From positions 6,029,001-6,093,000 of the forward strand of contig CM043967.1 in NCBI GenBank assembly GCA_014529385.2: a DNA stretch of 64,000 nt, written 5' to 3'. Of the stretch, positions 57,480 through 64,000 are shown piece by piece. Origin of the DNA: Adiantum capillus-veneris (Eukaryota > Streptophyta > Polypodiopsida > Polypodiales > Pteridaceae). The stretch's first letter is position 1, and each line of letters begins with the position of its first letter. The notes beneath the pieces are model-generated. The model saw nothing but the letters and a program-made list of their open reading frames with translations, did not search any database and was not told the DNA's origin. The position numbers and the translations under genes are program-made.

Positions 57480-57480
57480 T

Positions 57481-57898
57481 GCAATTTATCACAAATCCAA
57501 CCAATCACCTGGCAAAGGATCAATTTCCGCACAACTTCTTGTCTTGCCGCTGAATATACCTGTACACAAGAGTTTAATTTTGGCACAATTGAATCAAAGC
57601 ATTTAACCGCTAGAGGTGGTCTTAGTAATGATTGGTATAACTGCAGGGTTAACCTCAACCACTACTGTATTTTATACACTTCGGATGTTCTTGATTAGGT
57701 CTACTAATCTGGAACTGTACTTCACTCGAATGTTGGTCAGTTTATAGGGAAAGTCTTAATTTCGTCTTTGCTCCATCAAAAGGTCAAACAAGGTCCAATT
57801 TCACTTCTGAAAGAAGTTCTGGAACTCTTAAGTCAATTGGAACATCACATAATTTTGCAATTTTTTTCCATGTTAAGGCTCCCAGGGCCCTCAGTAAG
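57481..57898. other. Leader of gypsy copy 1 and unassigned DNA
   Basis: No gene and no LTR end recognised. It may contain the 5' untranslated leader. Confidence 0.35.
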
Positions 57899-57971
57899 AG
57901 TGGCCACAAGGGCGCGCAAAATGCCCACCCAGGACTTTTGGATGGGCATTTCGCGCTTCCTAGTGGCCACT
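57899..57971. repeat. 73-bp hairpin with GC-rich arms
   Basis: The arm AGTGGCCAC.AGG.CGCGC.AAATGCCCA (57899-57930) pairs with its reverse complement ending GTGGCCACT at 57971, with a few mismatches and a loop of about 10 bases. It is followed by a run of nine T. It could be a very small palindromic MITE. Confidence 0.8.
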
Positions 57972-60301
57972 TTTTTTTTGAACTTTTAGGCTGTGATGCA
58001 AAAAAAATCATATCTTGCTCGGATTCTCCAAAATCCAACGTGCAAGTTGGCAATTTCTAAAAAAATGATGTAAAACAGACATTTCTTTACTTTCTTCTTA
58101 ATCTACGGGCTCCAACAAGCATTAAAAACCATGGAATCTGAAAATACTCAAAGAACCAATGTTTTTTATTGTGTTAAGGACTATATTTCCTACATACAAA
58201 ACTTTCCCAAAATATCGTCATAACTTTTTCAAAAGTGCTTCTAAGGAGTGCTCTCGGTCAAAATTTGAAACAAAAGGAAAACAATCAGAATGAACTCCTA
58301 TACTGTGTACAAACTTTAAAATAACCAAAATTTCCTTCAAAAAAAAGTTATTGCTAAAAATTTGAAAATAGGCTTCCCTTGGACTTCCCACAACAATAGA
58401 AATCAAAGGGTTCAAGGAGAGGTATGGCATCGAGGTTTATTCCTTCAAGATCTCTTGTACTTTATCATGTCTTCTCATGTAAAATCTTACCAAACAAAAA
58501 CAAATTTACACTTTAAATGACTACAAATCTTATTTAACTTATCAAACAATCTAAAGTATGGTAGACCTAGAGTGCTCTTACACATCAACAAACAAAAAAG
58601 TCCAAATTTCTTCTCATTAACTTTGATAAACATACGTTCGTGAACAACTTCCAAGGGGTAGTGCGCTCATAGTTCTTACATGCATTCCATGACATGGTAT
58701 GCTCATGGGGTGATCTATCACATAAAAATATATTTGGTGGGGGTTCCCTCATGTTAGGAAAGGGTGTCTTGTTGATGAAAAGCTGTTATATTGCCCTACT
58801 AGGGATCTCTCCATGCTAGCATAAATATTTTTGGTGTAGTGGGATCCACATTGCTTGAGGAGAGCTTTGTGCCATCGTAAAAGCTTCATGTTATGCCAGT
58901 TCCTTGAGCCATTCTTGCAAAAAACACCACTCAACTAGCATAGTAAGACGTCACCTTGTATCATGACACGTTAGAGACATGTTCTTCAAACAAAAATATG
59001 TATAATTCAACATTTGCAAGCTATATAAAGACACTTGTTAAGTATATGTTGTACAAATTTGCAAGTGTTTCCATCCAATAATCCTAAATTATACATTAGG
59101 ATGAGATTACCCACCTCTACTAAGCATGGATTTGAAGCACCTACCGGCAAGATGTAACAAAGAAGGCTGTTTTAGAGAAAAAGTGGTGACACCTGACCTC
59201 TCTAACCTGTAGCCTTTCACTATTTGTGGACAAAAGAAACCTTTGTGCCAAGCACTACAAAACAAGTAGAGGCAACACCTTAGATTTCAAAGTTTATGAT
59301 GAGAAGAACACAACCAAAAGTAAGAAGTATATTGCTACCTTGCACCAAGGGGTGTTTCTTTCAAATATGTGATGGTATTGCCAAGTTTCATAATGTACAA
59401 AATTGTTGTTGGAGAGTTTCAACCTCCTTCTTTGAAGAGGCAATACTTTCTTGTAATGCCACTATTTTGAGATGAAGAGCTTGACATTTATGCATCCACA
59501 AATGCAAAGATGCAACTGCACCCATATAGAACCAATTGCAATAGCCTAACAAGCCTACTTCTCCCCTCCCAAGATATTAAATAACCATCAACATTTGTCT
59601 CACTAACGGTACGACGTTCTTGGGATGACCTCTCCTCACCCTCACTTGCGGACTTCGGTGCAAACGCGCTGACAAGCAAATATGTACGATTTTGTTGTGT
59701 AAAGTACATGGTGGTGGAGGTATATGACTTGTGATGTCCGTGAGCACCATGGAAGGTGTTGCGTGAGGAAGCAAAGGATGAAAACAGAGAGGGCGGAGGG
59801 AGAGGGAGGAACATGGGAGGAGAGAAGGGGGCAGTGGGAGAGGGAGAGAGAGGGGAGAAGGAGGAGAGAAGGGGGAACAGAGGGAGAGGATATCGAGAGA
59901 GGAGGGAGGAGGAGGAGAGAACAAAGGTTTTTATTGTTTAAGGGGGGGAGTTTGTTTGAAAAAGTGAACTTTCAGTGTTTGTAGGTTTAAAAAAAGGTCA
60001 ACTTTTTTTTCATATGTATATATGTTGGGGGGGAGTTTTAAGTCAAAAATATGTAAAAATAAATCTTTTGAAAAAAAGTCAAATTTTAGCTCTTAGTGAC
60101 CCACGTTTTTGCTAATGTGGCCACACCCCTTTACTCCCTTCACTTTCAAAAAGCTAGAGAGAGAAAGTGACCTCCTAGGTCCACATCCTACATGTGTCTA
60201 AAAAAAAGGCTAGAAAAGCCTACTCAAAACTAGCTTTTTGAATGCCCTTGTCCCCTTAGCCCTACACAGTATTAACCTTAATCCCTAAAAATTAGGATTC
60301 C
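57972..60301. other. Unassigned 2.3 kb between the two gypsy copies
   Basis: No domain recognised. A purine-rich block (59790-59930) generates Pro/Ser frames on the minus strand (59924-59577) that look like a gene 5' end but show no motif. The CACTACAAAACAAG word at 59252 was not supported as a transposon end. Confidence 0.4.
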
Positions 60302-62830
60302 TTACAAGGCCCATGCAAAGTCCATATTTCTACTAATGCCTCTCTGTAGGCCTCTAGCATCATAGGATGGAAACCCTAAGTTGCTGATCAAATGAGTAAT
60401 GCCGCAATCTGGACAATATACATTCACTCTAATGATCTCTGTATGAGGACAATCTTTCATAAGGTGGTGACCACCACACTTGTAGCGCGGTCCTAAAGGT
60501 TGGCATGGTGCTCTTGGAGCCACTCTTTGTTGATAGGTAGGCCTTTGTCCTGTTAACCCACCATTGGCTATGAACAACAAAATGCGTTCATCCAAGCTAT
60601 ATCTACCTTCTCCTACAGCATGAGCTACTGTTGGTCGTCCAGCATTTCCAATCATGCTCCAAGGTTCTGGTGCTTTTGTCTCTTTGGGTGGATAGTATGT
60701 TGAATTAGCCCCGTATTCACTTGGCTCTTCATAATACACAGGCACAGGCACAAGCACTGAGGCTTGTTCCTCCAATTCCTCTATAGTGGGTGCATACCTA
60801 ATGCCCACTAGTCTTGTTCCTGGCAGAGTTGATTGTTTCCCCAGAACTGGCTATGGCCATTCAACCCATCCTAGTCTTGTAAAATTTTCTAATGTGTACC
60901 TATGCATTGGTGGTACCCGAGGAAGTGCTACTTGGGATGGTGGGGCATATTGTCTCTCTCTCTCTCTCTCACTTATCCCTTGTTGTAGTAACACTCTTTT
61001 GTAGCATAATTTGTCCATTTCTGCTCAATGGAACACTACTTAGGTTGCTAAACATGTGGCTTAGCAAACGAGCTTATCCTTTTGAGCACTTCATCAACAA
61101 GTTTCTCTTGATTTATCATAAACTCGCTCTTTTGTGCCGACGTTGTAGACTTAGCTCCACTTTGCTGTGAAGATGAGTCATCATCTAAGTCTTTGTAGTC
61201 CCCTTCTTGTAGACAACACAATCATCTACTAAGTATGGATCCTCCTTGGTCAACTAGTTTAGAGTTGAGCTCTTTTTCATGTGCAAATCCTTCTGAAGAT
61301 CTGCATTTTGCAATCCTTGGATAAATATCAACATGAGCCGAGATTGAGTTGGTAACTCTTCCACATGGCAAAATTTTATGTAGCTTTTCATCCTTAAGGC
61401 TGTTTTTCTAATAGATTCTCCCTCTTTTTGCTTGAACTTATGGGTTTGCGAGACTATATTATGAGCTATCCCTCTTTGAGAGAATTTCTTGATAAACTCA
61501 TCAAACACCTCCTCCATTGAATCAAAATCTCTACGTTCAATAGAGTCGAACCAAGTGGCGACATCCTCCTCTAGAGTTAACCCAAATCTTGCGAGCTGTG
61601 TGGGAAAGTCTAGTATTTCCTTAGCCTTAATGACATGCACAAAGGCTGCCATGTGATCCCTCGGATACCTATTTTTAGAATATTTCTTGTTAACCCATTT
61701 TTGGACTCAAGAAGTTTTGATCCTCTAGTGATCTGCCATTCTAAACATAGGATCCTTTATTCCTCCTCTATGAGCCCTTTTTGGCATAAGATATGGTACT
61801 GATTGGTCTAGCAAGTGGTAGTTCCTCTATTCGGCTTCTTTCTTCTCATTCTTGTCCTCAATGTGGTGCTTCAGTCTTGGTAGGATTTAGCATTGTCTTT
61901 ATACTCTCATTCTGGTACTGTTGATGGAGTGCTAGTTTTGCTGGTGCTTCTAGCCCTAACATAGCATGATATCCACCCCCTTTTATGTTCATGTCTGGTG
62001 TTGCAAATTGTTTGAGCCACGCTTAAAATGATAGTGCTGATGTTTGTGAGCTATGAGGATTAGGCAATGGTTGTTTATTGTTTATTTGATTGTGATGTGG
62101 TGTCGTAATCATCTGAGAAGGGATTTGTAGAATTCCTTGGGGTTTCTATGGGATTTTGCTTCCTACCAAAGCTTGTGCCATCAGTTCTCGAGTTATCACT
62201 CTCCCTACATTATTTGGGTGAACTGGCTCGTATTCTTGTCTATACTTATTGAAAAAAAATTATCGTTCCTTGTATCGAATCATACAAAAACAAGTACAGG
62301 ACTTTGTCCATGCTTAACCATCCATCGGTAGTAAGAGGTGACTCTTCCTTCCTCGTGCTTGTAAATCCCAATATTTTCTTGGATTGTTGCCATTCTCTCC
62401 ACTCTCTTGTCATGAATGTAGAAGGCTCCAGAAAGAGTGAATTTAGAAGGTATTTCTTGAGTCTCCATAACCATCTTCCCTTTTGATATGTTGTCTCCAT
62501 ATCGATTGTAATTTTCTGGGTCTTTGACAATGAGATAGTGGTTTCCCTCCTCATCGTGAAGCCTATCACCATCATTGATTACCATAATTACTGTTGATCC
62601 CCTCCCATGGTCCCTTTCTGCTCGAAACCTCTAAGTTGTTGGTTAGCCATCCATTTATATGATCCTTTGGAAGAGGTATCAATATCATTGCCCTCTTTTA
62701 TGATTAGTCTAGTGAATCTATCCTTTCTTGGTTTGCACTCTCTTCCATTGACACTACGCTAACTTGATCTCTGGCCACTCTCCGTTCTCTTTGAAGACAC
62801 CTTCCGCACCTCAAATTCATTTAATTCTTC
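60302..62830 (-). mobile_element. Ty3/gypsy copy 2, gag region only
   Basis: Same family as copy 1. From right to left on the minus strand: ATG with MNLRCGR near 62820, FKGSYKWM-like block, YLIVKDPENYNRYGDN (62585-62280), IGIYKHEEGRVTSYY, then 61652-61254 with AAFVHVIKAKEILDFPTQLA and LTLEEDVATWFDSIERRDF (retrotrans_gag core better kept than in copy 1). Then 60808-60302 with RYSLDERILLFIANGG and YKCGGHHLMKDC, a knuckle whose first Cys is Arg. It stops there, and protease and pol are absent. Confidence 0.8.
61254..61652 (-). pseudogene. Gypsy copy 2 gag core
   Basis: A 132-codon frame covering the retrotrans_gag-type domain: ATWFDSIERRDFDSMEEVFD, FIKKFSQRGIAHNIVSQTHK, KEGESIRKTALRMKSYIKFC and the LPTQSRLMLIFIQGL block shared with copy 1. 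The preceding and following frames are separated by stops. In intact elements this region assembles the particle. Confidence 0.85.
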
Positions 62831-63240
62831 ACACAAACAGCTCTTAACCCAAGCCTCTTACCTTAGAAGTCTACTTGAGCTTGTTCCTTCGACTTAGTTT
62901 TCTCTCAAGACGCTTTCTCAACTTGTAAAGTTCCTTGCACTTCCAACTGATCACCAACTTGTCGGATCCTTGATTCTTGCTATATGTACAAAACTTTGAC
63001 TCTGCAATTCTTTGTCAAATCAATAATTCTCACTTGCTATTGTATATAAAGACATGATCCTTATATGATTTCCAAGCTCTAATCTGATAAGGCAGATGGA
63101 ATGCTAGGATCACATGGAAGACTTTTGGAGTAGAAAATTTTGCACTAAAATTGGCTCAAACGTGAGTTCTTAGTCCAGATCTAGGCTTACCTTGAAGTTC
63201 TAACCCGTGTAGGTAGGTCAATCTCTCCTTTGTAGACCTT
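62831..63240. other. Unassigned sequence upstream of gypsy copy 2
   Basis: No gene. It is probably the leader or LTR of copy 2, but a pairing LTR is not inside the window. Confidence 0.35.
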
Positions 63241-64000
63241 GGTCACTATCAGCTCCTTTGGGCGGTTAACTAAGCCAAAAATGATCCAAATTGGGTGAAA
63301 CTTGGTCCCTAAGCTTGCTTTGGGGTATTAAACACCTTGGTAAGCTCCGTTGTCAAATCTGGTCTCTTAAAATGTCCACGTATGATGTCTATTTGACCAA
63401 AATGAAGTGAATTTCACTCCAAAGGTCCTCAGCCACACAAGCAACTCACTGTCACTTACAAGATTCAATTTCAACACTTATGTGCTAGATATGGTTAAAT
63501 CAAGCATTCACTTAGCTCAAATCCATCTCTTGATCTCTACTAGCCTCAAATTGCTTCAAATTCAATGGGACTTGGCCTATTTACTTCTTAAATGCTCTTA
63601 ATCACAATGGATCACAAAAATGTGCCTTTTAACCTAGAACTGGCCTCTCAAACATCATACACGTATAATGTCTAGGTGGTTAGATTGGAGTTCAGTTTAT
63701 ACCCCAGGTGCCCCTTAATGTGCACAACATGCATATATGCTCACATCAAAATTTGGATATCAAAATTGTAACTTCTCACCACTTCTTACCAAGGAGCTTC
63801 TCGAAAAGAGAAAAACCCTCTCAATACTCAGACTATTTGCCCAAATGAGATGAAACTTGGTGTATATTCTCTATACAATATGTAGACTATGGGTATCAAG
63901 TCAAAAGTTCAGTTTGACTACCAGATCTACCCTTGAGACATCATACGCGTATGATATCTATTGGTGAGTTTTTTCCAAAATTCATGCAAAGTATCCACAA
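63241..64000. repeat. Diverged tandem repeat of about 270-285 bp (three partial units)
   Basis: Three segments share a GAAACTTGG/GGGACTTGG word (63301, 63571, 63856) and, 75-90 bases later, a CAT.ATACRCGTATRATRTCT word (63378, 63661, 63947). The sequence between is only loosely similar. The window ends inside the third unit. Confidence 0.5.

Larger units (their letters stand above)
51514..57480 (-). mobile_element. Ty3/gypsy retrotransposon copy 1, 3'-truncated
   Basis: On the minus strand from 57479 to 51514: the gag N-terminal part (MNLRSGR...), gag core, zinc knuckle, a 246-codon linker, protease and RT up to just after the YMDD motif. The element breaks off there at repeat R3, and RNase H, integrase and the 3' LTR are missing. 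The LTR ends were not found. The RT phrase FAWSYKDLKGVDPSI resembles non-chromovirus plant gypsy lineages (Tat/Athila type), with low certainty. Copy 2 at 60302-62830 has the same gag. Confidence 0.85.

Noticed and set aside
51514-57480. Endogenous pararetrovirus instead of a gypsy element
   Set aside because: The gag part has MNLRSGR and retrotrans_gag-like blocks, and there is no movement protein or coat protein pattern. A Ty3/gypsy retrotransposon explains all parts.
59240-59275. CACTACAAAACAAG as a CACTA transposon end
   Set aside because: No matching inverted end, no 3-bp duplication and no break in a known repeat at this place.
59488-59924. Pro/Ser-rich minus-strand frame as gene 5' end
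   Set aside because: It comes from the purine-rich block. No motif, and no downstream exon recognised.
1-64000. tRNA, rRNA, snoRNA or other RNA genes
   Set aside because: tRNA-like words are only the primer-binding sites of LTR elements. No cloverleaf or rRNA segment was seen on reading both strands.

Overview
The window is nuclear DNA of a seed plant, most likely a flowering plant. The evidence is one intact intron-containing PEBP gene of the MFT (MOTHER OF FT AND TFL1) subclass, surrounded by plant-type transposons: a plant L1-like LINE, Ty1/copia elements with the TGGTATCAGAGC primer site, Ty3/gypsy remnants, CACTA (En/Spm) transposase genes and very many (GA/CT)n and (CA)n microsatellites. 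Species cannot be assigned from sequence alone. No RNA gene, CRISPR array or prokaryotic operon was seen.

Layout. 181-10850: a decayed LINE on the minus strand, split by a nested 5.5 kb non-coding LTR element (2379-7872). 10856-13243: microsatellites, one CACTA terminus and the first part of dispersed repeat R2. 13244-18412: full-length Ty1/copia element on the plus strand with broken reading frames (copia-1). 18413-22790: the rest of R2, a MITE-like repeat and dispersed repeat R1. 22930-25971: a gag-only LTR element on the minus strand with perfect target duplications. 26040-32420: gypsy fragments, a second R2 copy, further R1 copies and a CACTA fragment. 32422-43600: a CACTA transposase gene on the minus strand, broken by an unusual palindrome-bearing inverted-repeat element (35021-36406) and by a second copia of the same family (copia-2, 37321-42500). 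43600-47620: direct repeats, a purine-only tract of about 1.2 kb, an undetermined S/P/Q-rich coding-like stretch and a further R1 copy. 48403-49336: the MFT-like gene. 49337-51350: non-coding flank. 51360-62830: two degenerate gypsy copies of one family (pol plus gag, then gag only), separated by 2.5 kb of unassigned DNA with a strong hairpin. 62830-64000: non-coding, with a diverged repeat of about 280 bp.

The MFT-like gene is the only host gene supported. It has four exons with the canonical FT/TFL1 internal exon sizes (62 and 41 bp), GT-AG splice sites, an uninterrupted 183-codon frame, and G-box/ABRE and RY motifs upstream, as expected for an ABA/seed-regulated MFT. Everything else is mobile DNA or its debris, mostly nested, and every transposon gene carries stops, frameshifts or truncations. 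No new biochemical system was found. The most unusual objects are the array of four 62-bp near-perfect palindromes inside long inverted repeats at 35021-36406, the long purine tract, the gag-only LTR element and the LTR hairpin that looks like a strand-switch product.
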